Shown piece by piece: positions 23,817 to 35,530 of a stretch of DNA of 64,000 bases (its first letter is position 1; each line of letters opens with the position of its first letter). Both the position numbers and the translations under genes were made by a program. The notes under the pieces were generated by a model that saw only the letters and a list, made by a program, of their open reading frames with translations, ran no database searches and was not told the origin of the DNA. This stretch comes from Melastoma dodecandrum (Eukaryota > Streptophyta > Magnoliopsida > Myrtales > Melastomataceae), in the NCBI GenBank assembly GCA_029817715.1, contig JARUPY010000089.1:682001-746000 (forward strand). Reading direction: 5' to 3'.

Positions 23817-24088
23817 GGAGGAAAACGAGGGGCCTTGATCGGCCTGGGTTATGGTCCCGGCTGCGGAGGAGAATTCACTCGGTTCGGTGTGTGTATGTGA
23901 TGATTGGGGGTAGGGGGGTTTCTTGGAGAGTTAGAGATTAGATTCATTTGATTCGTGTGTCGATGAGTGTCCATAAACTTCTGTAATGCGATTTAATTTG
24001 CGATGAATCCGAGTTCTTCATTGTGGCGGCAGTACCCTTCTTTAGTCAGACGGATGTGAGTTTGATTTCAGGCATCAAGGGTTTGGTT

Positions 24089-24610
24089 TTAACGGAGAGG
24101 AGTGCAGGAGTAACCGGCACAAAGTCCTGTGGTGCTGCTGTAAGAGAACAAACACATTGGTCTGCTTAACGGCAGCTCCAAGATGTGCACATCCATGCTT
24201 AAGAGCTCCACCACTTGATCCATGCTCGGTCTGCCTTTGCTCTCATTTTGGGTGCAGAGCGAGCTGATTTCCATGGTTCGGATAGCTTGTTCTGCATTCG
24301 TGAATGACCCCATTCTTCGGTCGATCACTTTGGCCTTCTTGTCAACCACGTGCATCCTCCAGACAAAATCCAGCAAGTCGATCTGGTTTTGTGGGGCATC
24401 AAGATCAAACTTTTTCCTACCTCCCGAACTCGAACACGCCCACCGCTTGACTGACCACTGCCTCTGAGTTGTTTGGATTCTGAACCAGAGATGACTAAAC
24501 CGAAATCCCCCAGGACTGCCCGGAAAGTTCAGTCAAGTAGGATGCTTGATGTCTTCATGTTCTTGTGAGCTAGCTTCTTCAATTGGAGGAAACTCAAAGC
24601 CTCCTACTAC
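24089..24610 (-). pseudogene. Receptor-like kinase C-terminal pseudogene
   Basis: Pieces of a kinase domain are readable on the minus strand: LKKLAHKNMKTSSILLD followed by a stop codon, then FRAVLGDFGLVISGSES (activation loop), then VGVFEFGR and KKFDLDAPQNQIDLLDFVWR. It closes with a C-lobe end that includes SLCTQNESKGRPSMDQVVELL. The HRD residues, the loop to APE and most of the N-lobe are missing or out of frame. A further minus-strand open stretch at 24744-24977 may belong to the same relic. The kinase family is clear; the subfamily is not. Confidence 0.75.
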
Positions 24611-25118
24611 TTGTCGAGGCCACCGATTGGGAGGAATTTGTACACAACTATTATCTCCCCCTTATGGCTGCATCCAAGTTAAGGTGACTGGACAGGGCCG
24701 GCTCCATATCGGGGCAACTGTTCAGCATTAGCCGGAGAGGATCTCAAGCTGATAGTTCTTGTTGATACAGAGAAAAAAAAGTGACGGAGAAGGGTACAGG
24801 CAACGTCAGCAAAGAACGAGCTTCGGTAGAGGGCATGAGAGCATCGACCGATCCCCACTTCGTGTATTCAGGGAAAGCCCCCGTCGATTGGAACTCCTGA
24901 CCCTTGTCGTCACTGGCGGCATACACATCCCGGACCATCCAAAGAGGGCTGCTGGTCTTGCCGTGTTCGTCCATCAAACTGTGGAGGTTGTGCGTCCTCC
25001 TGGTAGTCGGCTCACTCTTCTTGTTTTCTTCCTACTCCTCCCGAAACTAGAAGCTGGTATCAAATCCGAAAACCGATCTCATTGGTCCGACAGTTTGAGA
25101 ACAACGGTGGCTGCTAAC

Positions 25119-25688
25119 TAGGGGTGAATACGAGCCGAACTGATACCGAACTCTTTTGAGCTCGAGCTCGGCTCGATAACAAAAATGTTTGGCTCGAATT
25201 CGGCTCGAGCTCGATCGAGTCCAAAAAATTGAAGCTCGACCTCGACTCGGTCCAGTTTTAGGGAGCTCGAGCTCGGTTCGATAGGCTCGATGACCTTATA
25301 CATAGTTGTTTTTTAAAGTTCAATTTAGTCCTCAATTTTAAATTTACCTAGAAATAAGTTCAAAACTTTAATATTTATTAATAAAATTATTAATATTTAT
25401 ATATTATATTCTGCTCGCGAACCATTGAGCTGGAAGTGTTAAGGCAGTGTTTGTTTACCTAAGAAAAAGAATGGAAAAGAAAAGTAAAGAAAAAAATTTT
25501 AAAATCTCAAGAAAGATAGATTGTCTTGGGAAGCGAGTTTTCTAATCATTTTTTTTCTTTTCTCTGGTTTTCCAATGAAAACAAACACGGCCTACGGCTC
25601 GAGCTCAGTCAAAGTCGAGCTCGAACAGAGCTTAGACCAAGCCAGCTCGCAAGAGGCTCACGAACGGCTCTGTTCGTTTTCACCCCTA
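25119..25688. mobile_element. hAT-like non-autonomous element
   Basis: Begins TAGGGGTGAATACGAGCC and ends so that its reverse complement begins TAGGGGTGAAAACGAACAG, a typical hAT-like terminal inverted repeat. Flanking CTGCTAAC (25111-25118) and CTGCTATC (25689-25696) match at 7 of 8 bases, as expected of an 8-bp target duplication. Both subterminal regions are dense in GAGCTCG/GGCTCGA words. There is no transposase. A smaller element sits inside. Confidence 0.75.
25442..25593. mobile_element. Small MITE nested in the hAT-like element
   Basis: Ends AGGCAGTGTTTGTTT and AAACAAACACGGCCT are inverted repeats with one mismatch and bound 152 bp without coding capacity. The target duplication is unclear. 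It interrupts the GAGCTCG-rich body of the surrounding element, so it arrived later. Confidence 0.5.
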
Positions 25689-25696
25689 CTGCTATC

Positions 25697-26637
25697 GAGA
25701 TGACACAGTGCTGTGGTACATTAAGTAAAATGTGCACGCCTGTTCGCGCAACTAGAATAAAATCCCTCGTAACCACTTGTATGAACTACAATCCATCAAA
25801 TGGAAGACGAGCATGAGTTCCAACTCAGATCCGACGATGTCACTATTGAATCGCGTTGGAAAAGGTTGCACTAAATAAGGGTAAATTCAAAGTTCTACGT
25901 CGTTTAAGAAAATGTCACAAACCCAATATATATAGCTTAACGGGCCACTTTCTCTACATATCATTAGGTTTAGAGTAAAATCCCGTCAGATTTGTATACT
26001 GAACTCGGTATTTGAGCCGATCCGATATTATTAACATAGTATCGGAGTCCGGTTATCACTAACCCGATATACACAGCCCATGGAATATTTAGATTAGACC
26101 TGAAACATAAGTCAATAAAATCGGATGGAACGGCAGATCGCGATTAGGTGTTTGTCACATTTCCAAATACTCCCCTCCCCCACCTCCCAACTGTTGTGGT
26201 CAGATTTATCAAGCTCGTTCTTATCTTTCGAGGTAATTACCGGGAAGACGACAACCTCGGAATGATTAATAATACGGACCTAATTTATCATAGGGAAGAA
26301 GGAAATGATAACACCTTTGTTCTTAAGTTAGTTTTGTTCTTGCCTAACAACGACAAAAAAGACTTTCTTACAATTAGTCCAAGGTTTTCCACATGTCGGT
26401 AACACCCCCGAATCGCATGCCTCCAGATGACACCAAGAAGCGTGTCGTGCGAGGAATCGAATTCTCACGCTCCGGGCGGGCGAAATTCTAATCCATATTC
26501 TTGCCAAACACGTTGAAAACGCGAGCAAGACGGCTTCGACCCGACCCACATTTCTTGTCGGTCGTCCCCTATAAATATTTGACAACAAGATTCGAATTAA
26601 ATTATAGTTATACAAGTTTCTTCTATCAACGTTTGGC
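25697..26637. other. Intergenic region
   Basis: No gene recognised. AT-rich DNA with scattered short frames. Confidence 0.4.
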
Positions 26638-26856
26638 GTGGAGGATCCTCCCGCGGAGAAGAGAAGGGAAAGAGAGATGATAAAGCTGGGGATAATGGCT
26701 GGTTTCCTGGAGGTCTGGGCTTCCGCGGCAGAGATGTTGTTGGGGCGAGTTCTTCCCCCGCTCGTTCAGGGGTTCCGCGAAGCTCGCAGCAATGCAGCGT
26801 CTCGTCCTGTGTCCGTTATGTCGAGCCCGGAGTCTTCCTTCTTCTTCAATTTCTAG
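26638..26856 (+). CDS. Possible 72-aa microprotein, unrecognised
   Basis: The open frame reads MEDPPAEKRREREMIKLGI, then a helix-prone stretch containing ASAAEMLLGRVLPPLVQGFR. It shares the AAEML and VQG words with the open frame at 27434. I recognise no family, and it could be chance. Confidence 0.2.
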   Translation: MEDPPAEKRREREMIKLGIMAGFLEVWASAAEMLLGRVLPPLVQGFREARSNAASRPVSVMSSPESSFFFNF

Positions 26857-27433
26857 ATGCCCCTTCAGTTCAACCAACCCCCCCACCCCCCCCCCAAAAA
26901 AAAAAAAAAAACAGAGAAAGATCCAGGAAGAGAGAGATTGTTTCGGTTGTTCATTGTCATGTTCAATTTTGGTTGGCGAGGACTTGTAAAACACAGACGA
27001 CATTGTCTCCAAATCCAAATTCGTAATTAAATTCTTTTGTATTGACCTTTCAATTTCATTCAAGATTGGCGCGCATGACCAGATTTCACAATCTAAGTCC
27101 ATTAAAGCCCATTTTATTCGAGCCTGCTCGATCGAGAGAGATATATATATAAAACCATCACCATTAGAGCTGGTTGAATCGATGATGTTTATTTTAGGAG
27201 TAGGATTCTTAGGTCATTGCATGTGAGGCACTTTGATTACGTATGAAATGGACTTCCCGACCTCGGACACTGCGAAACTTGCCAACCCGGTAAGCAAGCA
27301 TTGGTTGCAAGTAACTAGATGGCCCGAGAAGGGGATGACGAAACCCCCCATTATTAAAGCATGGCCTGGTGCATTCGGCCGTCTGTGGTCTTAAACTCGG
27401 TTCCATTTTCGTGTCCGTCGATCGAGAGTAGGG

Positions 27434-27637
27434 ATGATGACCTTCGGGGTAGCGGCTGAGATGCTGGAGATGATAGCGAAGACGGTGGAGTCATTGGCAG
27501 AGCTCATCCGGACGCCTCAACTTCTGCGCTTGCTGAGAAGCGGGATGTCGATAGTCGTCCAGGGTCTGATGCGGCGACTCACGGTACCTCCCATTACATC
27601 GCCAGAGTATCAAGCTCCCACTCCAATCTTTTACTAA
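27434..27637 (+). CDS. Possible 67-aa microprotein, unrecognised
   Basis: The open frame begins MMTFGVAAEMLEMIAKTVES and continues amphipathic through LLRLLRSGMSIVVQGLMRRL. It resembles the 26638 frame in spacing of AAEML and VQG, hinting at a duplicated small gene. Function is unknown and its reality uncertain. Confidence 0.2.
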   Translation: MMTFGVAAEMLEMIAKTVESLAELIRTPQLLRLLRSGMSIVVQGLMRRLTVPPITSPEYQAPTPIFY

Positions 27638-28618
27638 TCCGATTCGATACAGATATCTGGCCTGCTGTCTTTTCTATCGCATACACATTGCGCTCATCCT
27701 TTTCATAACTTTTGGCCGGACACCCCAGCTTAGATAACGATAGATAGAATAGTATTTAGTCACGCACCGCCCCGTCAAGGTAGGCAAGCAGGCCCTTATT
27801 AATGAATTACCACCCGGCTAGTTATTACCAAACCATGAGATTATGTCATCCCTTGATGATAAGGAAGAACAATTCAGCTCAATGGCGTAATAAGAGTAGG
27901 ACACAACGACTCCTTCTTTGTCAACTTAGGGGGGAGGGGGTGGGGAAACAAACGTTTTATAATACGAGCTTATTGCGAAAGCCGACCACCCCCCCACCAA
28001 TTGATGTGATCATATCACGTGGCGTACGTAATGGAGAAAAGGGGTTAAAACGAATGCGTCGACTTTGATCGTTTCCAGCCACACTGACGAATATTTCACG
28101 AGAATGTTTCAGCGTAATGTGTGTACGTACGTATATGTAAACCTACGATGGGGGAGATCTCGTCGCGCATGTAGTGTAAGATTAATAAATGTTTATATGT
28201 AACATAATCGACATCAAAGTAGCATCCGCTGTTCACTGTCATCACGAGACAAGAACAAATGAACGGACATCCAAAGGGATTGGGGAAGGACGTGTTTTGA
28301 TGTGGTTGATCCAAAGGGAATGGGGAGGGTTTTATCCAAACTAACTAATGCAAAGGCTGAGTGATCTCATCCATCCCTTTCGCCGACTGTTTCATTTATT
28401 TACTTAGCCTGACCAATTCTCCAAAGACCGGGCCAATACAATATCCTTCGACGGGGCGGTATTTTACCCCCCTCCCATAGTTTCACTACTTTACACGATC
28501 AGGAACAGTTACGAAGTCGTAATCCGATGTGGTTGGACACTGTCGTCACATCGATATTTGTTTAGTAATTAGTCGAATATTTTAATGGTTCGAGGTAGTT
28601 TCCTCGTTTTTTTACTCC
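27638..28618. other. Intergenic region upstream of peroxidase
   Basis: No gene recognised. It serves as the peroxidase upstream region. Confidence 0.4.
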
Positions 28619-28625
28619 TATAAAT
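28619..28625 (+). promoter_or_regulatory. TATA box of peroxidase gene
   Basis: TATAAAT lies about 75-80 bases before the peroxidase ATG at 28700, in a suitable position for a plant core promoter. Confidence 0.45.
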
Positions 28626-28699
28626 GTAGAGTCAATTCAAGGTGTCGGACTTCATATCCGGACATTTCTCTAAGCCGTCGTGGTAATAAGGTCGGTACC

Positions 28700-29956
28700 A
28701 TGAAGACTATTCTCCCGGCGCTTGTCTTGATTAACGTTGTCTTAGCCTTGTCCAACTCTCAAGCCGAGGCACAGCTTGAGGTTGGCTACTACCATGATAA
28801 ATGCTTCCTTGCCGAGCTCGTCGTTAAGGCTGAGGTCTTCAAAGCCCTTGCGGAGGACCCCGGCTTGGCCGCCAGTCTCGTCCGCCTTCATTTCCACGAC
28901 TGTTTTGTCAGGGTTAGTGTAAAATGAACTTTCCGGTTGCTGCGGCATCATTTTCATTGTGTTTACCACTATATTTGTTCGGTGCTTTGTAGGGTTGCGA
29001 AGGATCGGTGCTCCTTGATTCGACGCCGAATAAACCTGCTGAGAAGGATTCCCCCATCAATAACCCGAGTTTGAGAGGCTTCGATATCATTGATAAGGCC
29101 AAGGCTAAGATCGAGTCCATATGCAAAGGAGTCGTGTCATGTGCCGACATCGTTGCTTTTGCTGCGAGAGATGGAGTGGAGTTCGTAAGTGACCCCCGAG
29201 AAACGACAACACTCGGTTGATTCTCTCCGTTTTAGATGTTTCCATATTGGTTCAATCGTGATAGGGTTGAATTAATGCAGTCCGGAGGAACGGGATACGA
29301 AGTTCCAGCAGGAAGGAGAGATGGTCTCATTTCGAACCTCAACGATACATTTGCGAACTTGCCTCCACCAACTGACACGCTCCAACAACTCATCACCAGC
29401 TTCACGAGCAAGGGCCTTACTGAAGAAGACCTCATCACACTTTACGGTACACATTTTTTATCTCACAAGTTTTTTGGCAGATGAATTTTATGTGTCGACA
29501 TGATCGCAAATCTAACGCGTCTTCTGTGATCACGTAGGAGCTCACACAATCGGCCGATCTCACTGCACATCATTCACCAACAGGCTCTACAACTTCAGCG
29601 CGAATGCCTACCAAGACCCCACCCTTGATCCCAGCTACGCGACTGAGCTGAAGACGAAATGCCCTAACCCTAACGTCTTCAACGACACCTTCCTTGTGGT
29701 ACCCATGGACCCAATCACCCCTACAATCTTCGACGTCAACTACTACATCGACGTCGTGAACAACAAGGGCCTGTTTACCTCGGATGAGACCCTGCTGTCC
29801 AGCCCCGCGACTGGGGAACTCATAAGGCAAAACATAGCATACCCGAAACAGTGGGAGAGCAACTTTGCCGCCTCAATGGTGAAGATGGGGCAGATTCAAG
29901 TCCTAACAGGCGACGCTGGCGAGATAAGAACCAATTGCAGGAAGATCAACGGCTAA
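28700..29956 (+). CDS. Class III secretory peroxidase
   Basis: Haem peroxidase of the apoplast or vacuole, acting on phenolics with H2O2 in wall cross-linking and defence. Exons 28700-28912, 28993-29184, 29281-29446 and 29538-29956 give 329 aa and reproduce the classic four-exon plan. A signal peptide (about 24 residues) is followed by mature QLEVGYY. The distal site [14 protein letters not shown] contains the catalytic Arg and His. The proximal haem ligand is the His of [11 protein letters not shown]. The [13 protein letters not shown] and VPAGRRDG blocks and the paired Cys are present. The usual first Cys-Pro of the N-terminal motif is Cys-Phe here. Exon 3 starts at [12 protein letters not shown]; the intron retains an in-frame stretch that is not family-like. 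It should be active. Confidence 0.94.
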
Positions 29957-30081
29957 AAACATTCGAAACCACGCCATCGAGAACTAAAAAGCTTGTACCA
30001 TAATAAAAGTCTTTGTCCACAAGTTAAAAAATTTGATGTAAATTGATTCTATTCGCATATACTCAGAGGCATTAGTCTCTC

Positions 30082-30343
30082 ACCTCCAATTCTCCGTCCC
30101 AAAGGTTTATCTTCATGCAGAAAGCCTCCATGTAGTGTATATTCTTCAGCCAGTTTTTTGAGCTCCATAACAGCCGCTTCCCGCTCTTTTTAATCGATCC
30201 CCATAATATTCCGACAACCGAAACTTGAGGCTCCTCTCCCTTTCTGTCAGCATCCTCGCCGTATTCCTAAAATCCGTCATCTCTTGATCGAAGACTTCCC
30301 TTTCGGCAGTGAGAACCCCCAAAAGCAGATTATCGGATTCCAT
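30082..30343 (-). pseudogene. CHUP1-like coiled-coil exon relic
   Basis: Minus-strand reading gives EREVFDQEMTDFRNTARML, then TERERSLKFRLSEYYG. After a change of frame it continues EAAVMELKKLAEEYTL. This matches the coiled coil around L-x-E-Y-Y-G-L-K-E-Q-E-A-A-V-M-E-L of CHUP1-type actin-organising proteins of the chloroplast envelope. The frame break falls exactly inside the conserved block, and only one exon's worth is present. It ends at a good donor (GAG|GTGAGA). I read it as a relic of a larger gene. Confidence 0.6.
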
Positions 30344-32246
30344 TTTACATTGTGGCCCAAAGACCGACCAATCACATAGCTGTTGCCTGCTAAGTTTCTC
30401 ACGTCATGCCCACAATGTTCCCTAGGAGATGGGTACAAAAGTTTGGGTCTCTACTTTGGGGGGTGAGGAGGCAGGAGAAGGTGAACCTTGTGTCTTAGGT
30501 AAATGGGACTGCCGGAAATTTAGAGAATCAGTTAACACTAAATTGTTTAGTTTTGATTGATGATAATTAGGGGATATAAAGTCCTCTTTTTTTATTTAAT
30601 ATAGAAAAAATATTTGGGTTGTGGTAATGTAAGGGGGTGTCTGGATGGATTGGTGGACCTTGGAACCGAAGCTGAGTTTATTCCCTGTGGAGGGGATCAA
30701 AATCCCGAGATTAATCCTATTGGAGGGATCTGATCTCTCCTCCTTACCAACTCCCTAAGACTTCCTTTGAATATATTACCAAAAAAAAAAAAACGAAGGT
30801 GGTGGTCGTGGCCGTCTCTTTACTCTATTGGGGTTAGGTGAGAGGATAAGATGGGATGGGCCAGCCATTGCTATTATTTTCTTATCATTAATCATTCCAC
30901 ATTTTGAATTCCAAATAAAATAATAATAATAATAAATTATCTCCAAATTTATCTCGAATACATCTCATTCCTCGCATTTGATATCCAATTAGGATTTTCT
31001 TCTCCACTTATTTTAAGGGATAAAATCTACATAGGAAAAATTAGCGTTAAAATATGATACGTTAGACATCTTTTAGTGACGACATGTCGTAAATTTGACT
31101 AACAACATTATAATAATTTCATAAAACATTTAATATATTGTTGTAAACTCATAAAAAAAATTTCAAAATTTAAAATACAAAAAGAAAGTCGGAAAAAAAT
31201 GTTGGGACAAGAATAAAACATTTTGCTTTTTTTTTTAACTTCTAGATGTCTGTCTCGACTCCGAAATTAAATAGGAGGGTTGCAATAGTTTGACTTTCCA
31301 GGAACGAAGAAAAGGGCAAAAAAATAGACGGCGGAATAAGTCTTAAAGAGAGTTGGGACGACCCCGTAACAACAACATCCCCACGGTTCCTCTAAACTAA
31401 GCATGGGAAATTTTAGGCATCGTTAATTAACGCCAATTAACGTCCGCAAACCCCCCTCCCCCTCCTCCGGCCATTTCCACATGGACTACAATTATCTATA
31501 CATATAAATATATATACATGGGGGGTACGAATAAACGAGGAGGACTTACGACCTACTGCGATTTGAAGAGGGGGGGGGGGGTGGTTAGTTGAAACTTCCG
31601 AATGTGACAGAGAGAACGTAAACATCTCACCTACCAAACTTCTAGAAAGTGGAACACACACACACTGTTGTATTTGTTCCTATAGTTGGGAGGAGTTTTT
31701 AGTCCCAATATAACAACATATGATAAGAGTGTTTAGGTAAAAGACGAAAATCAGGTCGCAAGCATATTATTAAACTAGTAGTGATTGAGAGAGAGAGAGA
31801 GACATCATCCGTCCTCCACCACCAATGAAAGGCCAGCCTGCACTTGCACCATACTCTCTCTGTCTGACCTTTAAATAATAATAATAATAAATCAAACAAA
31901 CCCCAGGAATTCTTAAGGGGGTGGGGTCGTGGGCCACGTTCGACTCCGCACCTAATATTAAAAAAAAATAATAACAAGAAGCGGATGGTGAAATTTTCTA
32001 GGTATAATTGAATGACGCGTGTCATGTCAAATGTAAGATAGTTTAAGTGGTTTTGGTTTAGGGAGGGAAAGGGTGAGGGGGACCAAGACGGGGGTTGGTG
32101 AACCTCCTCCCCCTCCCCCCCGGTTCCTTGCGGGGTATAAGACTCCCTCTCTCCCACTACTTACCTTTTGATCCACCCAATTCCATCCCTCCTCCCCCCA
32201 CCGGTGAGAAGAAATCAGAGAGAGGAACAAGAAAGTTCCAGAAGAG
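30344..32246. other. Gene-free interval upstream of COMT
   Basis: AT-rich DNA with simple repeats (AATAAT runs near 30920 and 31875, a GA run near 31787). The COMT promoter, with GGGGTATAAG near 32134, forms the right end. No gene is seen. Confidence 0.45.
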
Positions 32247-32713
32247 ATGGGTTCGTCCGGAGAAGCTACCCAGATGACCCCGGTGGAGGTCTCCGATGAG
32301 GACACCATCCTCTACGCCATGCAGCTCGTCAGCGGATCCATCATCCCCATGGTCCTCAAGTCCGCCATCGAGCTCGACCTCCTCGAGATCATCGCGAGGG
32401 CCGGCCCCGGTTCCTCCCTTTCCCCTTCCGAGGTCGCCTCCCAGCTCCCCACCACCAACCCCGACAACGCCCCCGTCATGCTGGAACGCATCCTCAGGCT
32501 CCTCGCCAGCTACAAGATCCTGACTTGCTCGTCCCGGGAGCTTCCCGGCGGCAAGACCGAGCACGCCTACGGCCTCGGCCCCGTCGCCAAGTTCCTTACC
32601 AAGAACGAGGATGGGGTGTCAGTCGCGCCGCTCTGCCTCATGAACCAGGACAAAGTCCTCATGGAGAGCTGGTAAATTAGTATTCCCTTTTCGTTTCCTG
32701 GCCACTCAATTCG

Positions 32714-32748
<35 letters not shown>

Positions 32749-33797
32749 AAATTTATACTTTGAGATTTAGTAACCGAAATAAGTAATTTTCGAATAAAAT
32801 ATTTTAAAAATTTCGCTATTAATAAAAAAACCACCAATAATACATGTTCTGGATGATGACGATTTAAAAGCAGGTGAAGTGTCCCAGTCACGTAAGAAGG
32901 TTGCGTTCGCTCATTTGTCTTGTGGGCCGCATGGGCCGACTTTAGTGGACACAAGTTGAAATCGACTCCGATGATGTAATATATGATCGGTTTAGTTTAC
33001 TTGTTTTTGGTGTGTAATTAACTGTGAACGTTCGCCAGGTACTACCTGACGGATGCCGTCCTCAACGGCGGGATCCCGTTCAACAAGGCGTACGGCATGA
33101 CGGCGTTCGAGTACCACGGCACGGACCCCAGGTTCAACAAGGTGTTCAACCGCGGGATGCACGAGCACTCCACCATCACCATGAAGAAGATCCTCGAGAC
33201 CTACAAGGGCTTCGAGGGGCTCAACACCGTGGTCGACGTCGGCGGCGGCACCGGAGCCATCCTCAGCATGATCGTTTCCAAGTACCCGTCGATCAAGGGA
33301 ATTAACTTTGACCTGCCTCACGTGATTGAGGATGCCCCTGCGTTTCCTCGCGTGGAGCACGTCGGAGGAGATATGTTCGTCAGCGTCCCCAAGGGAGACG
33401 CTATCTTCATGAAGGTCGGTTTGATTCACCTGGGGTCAGCCTAGTAGTGCCGTGAAAGGTTTAGTGAAATGACATACCCGTGTGCTTTTTGCAGTGGATA
33501 TGCCACGACTGGAGCGACGACCACTGCCTGAAGTTCCTGAAGAACTGCTACGATGCTCTGCCAGAGAATGGGAAGGTGATCATCGCAGAGTGCCTCCTCC
33601 CTGAGACCCCCGACTCCACCGTGGCGACAAAGACGGTGTACCACATTGACTGCATCATGTTGGCGCACAACCCGGGCGGTAAGGAAAGGACAGAGAAGGA
33701 GTTTGCGGCCCTCGCAAAGGGGGCCGGGTTCCCAGGCTTCCGCGTCGCGTGCTGTGCCTACGGCAGCTACATCATGGAGTTCCTCAAGAAGCCCTGA
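32247..33797 (+). CDS. COMT: Caffeic acid 3-O-methyltransferase (COMT)
   Basis: SAM-dependent methylation of 5-hydroxyconiferaldehyde or caffeoyl-type phenolics in lignin synthesis; cytosolic. Exons 32247-32671, 33039-33414 and 33495-33797 give 367 aa. The plant COMT dimerisation domain ([23 protein letters not shown]) is followed by the SAM site [15 protein letters not shown]. The catalytic His lies in [10 protein letters not shown]. The substrate-region blocks [18 protein letters not shown] and [17 protein letters not shown] are conserved. Intron 1 carries a TA microsatellite (about 32719-32745). Family members of this type are usually 360-370 aa, so the gene is full length. Alternative substrates such as flavonoids are possible, since COMT-like enzymes overlap. 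Confidence 0.94.
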
Positions 33798-34004
33798 ATC
33801 CACGAAACTCTCCTAAAAACCTTTGCGATTTGTTGTTGCTGAGTGATGGATTTTGAATTGTGATTTTGTGAAATTCGGGCTTGAATTTCTTCTTGTATCG
33901 AATCAATAATCTAAATCGATGTTCTTATCTTACACGATGATAATAAGCATTTGATTTCGACCAGATTCGCCAAGCCGGGCGATCGGACATCGCGAAATGG
34001 CCGG

Positions 34005-35428
34005 CTACACGTTCCTAAAGAGTTCCAAGCAGTGCTCCTGATCGAGGTTCCTACTCCAGAACTTAGCGTAATACTCCGCATAGGTGAAGTCCCTGTAAAC
34101 AGCCCCGGAGCCAGCCTCGACGAGCGACTTGGGCGGGCTGATCATTGCGTTGTTCTCGGGGCAGAGGAACGAGGCGACCGAAATCCTTCGCACGTCCCCA
34201 TTGACCACAGCCCTGTGCCAGACGCTCTTGTACTTGCCGTTGCTCAATGCCTGCATCACCGAAATCATAAGGACAACGCCGGCCCGACGAGACAACACGC
34301 ACAGGGACCGGGCCTCCACCGACCCATGATTACCTGGAGCTGATCCCCAATGTTGATGACGAAGGCCCCGGGGATGGGCCTGACGGCGAGCCATTTCCCA
34401 TCCTTGAGGACCTGAAGGCCGGAGACGCGGGAGTCCTGGAGGAGGACGGTGAGGGCGTTGGGGTCGGTGTGACCGGGGAGGCCGTAGGTGAGGTCAGGGC
34501 GGGGGCACGGCGGATAGAAGTTGACGGCCATGTGCTGACCCTGGGCATCCCCTAGGACATCCTTAACCGTGTCCTTGTCGAGTCCTAAGCTCTCCGATAT
34601 CAGCTCCTCGATCTTGTACCCAAGTCGTCTTACTTCCTGACAGTAATTGCTCACAACCTCCCTGATAACATCATCATCATCGTCATAAATTCGTAATGAT
34701 AACACGAGTCAGAAAATCCGGCCACCACCGCCCACAAAGAAAAAAAAAACAAGAAAATCAAAATCAAATCGAGAGCGCCGAATGCCGACGTCTTTGTCGG
34801 TGCCTTTCTTTCCTGAGAAGCTTTCGGCGCTTTCGGAGTTTTCTGGAATAATAATAATAATAATCAAATTTGAACATGACATGTGACGTGGTGCAGAAAT
34901 ACGTCACTCATGACCTAATGATGTAATAAATAAATACAGATATTTTTAGGAGATATGGCCTTTTGGGGGGGAGTTTGCTTACTTGAATGAAGGGGGATCG
35001 TTGGGCCATTCGGGCACGTACTTGTCCAAAGGATGACAATGGAGCCTTAGGTAATCCCTCCAGTTATGCACCTCCTCCTTCTTCACGTTGAAGCTCGTCG
35101 ACAGCCTCGTCGTCCTCGAAGGGTCGTCCGAGTACAGCTTCATCTTCTCCTCCATCGGCAGCTCGAAGAAGCTGGCCGCAACCCCGAGCATCCCCTCCAC
35201 TGCCTCCTCCGGCACCCCGTGGCCGATCACCTGGAAGAAACCAAAGTGCATGCAGGCGGCAGCGATTTCCTGGACGATGCGGGGACGGTCCCTGCATCCC
35301 AGGTCCACGATGGGGACATCCTCGCAGGGAGATATGTCCTCGGGACGGGGGCGGTCGTGCTCGGGCCGGACGTAGGAATCGGGGAGGGATGTGTGACGGG
35401 TTCCGGTGGAAATCAGTAGGGTGTCCAT
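34005..35428 (-). CDS. DMR6: DMR6-like 2-oxoglutarate/Fe(II) oxygenase
   Basis: Likely salicylic acid 5-hydroxylase that dampens immunity. Exons 35428-34983, 34661-34334 and 34250-34005 give 339 aa. I start at MDTLLISTGTRH because DMR6 begins LISTG-R-H; an upstream in-frame ATG adds atypical sequence. Conserved blocks are DDPSRTTRLSTSFNVKKEEV, NWRDYLRLHC and IEELISESLGL. The iron ligands are HTD in LPGHTDPNALTVLLQD and His in SVWHRAVVN. The 2OG-binding Arg-x-Ser is RISVASF. The ending DFTYAEYYAKFWSRNLDQEH is diagnostic of the DMR6/DLO group. It lies tail-to-tail with COMT, with about 207 bp between stops. DLO1-type SA 3-hydroxylase is the main alternative. Confidence 0.92.
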
Positions 35429-35523
35429 TGTCCTGGCTGATATAACAAGAAAGGAGGGTCGGGAAAGATGAAGAAGAGTAAGACCCTGTGACTGTGAGAG
35501 AGTCATCCGGTGTGGGACATCAA

Positions 35524-35530
35524 ATTTATA
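35524..35530 (-). promoter_or_regulatory. TATA box of DMR6-like gene
   Basis: TATAAAT on the minus strand, about 95 bases before the chosen ATG at 35428. Confidence 0.4.

Noticed and set aside
33441..33803. Minus-strand frame antisense to COMT exon 3
   Set aside because: Shadow frame, with His/Val-rich composition typical of antisense COMT.
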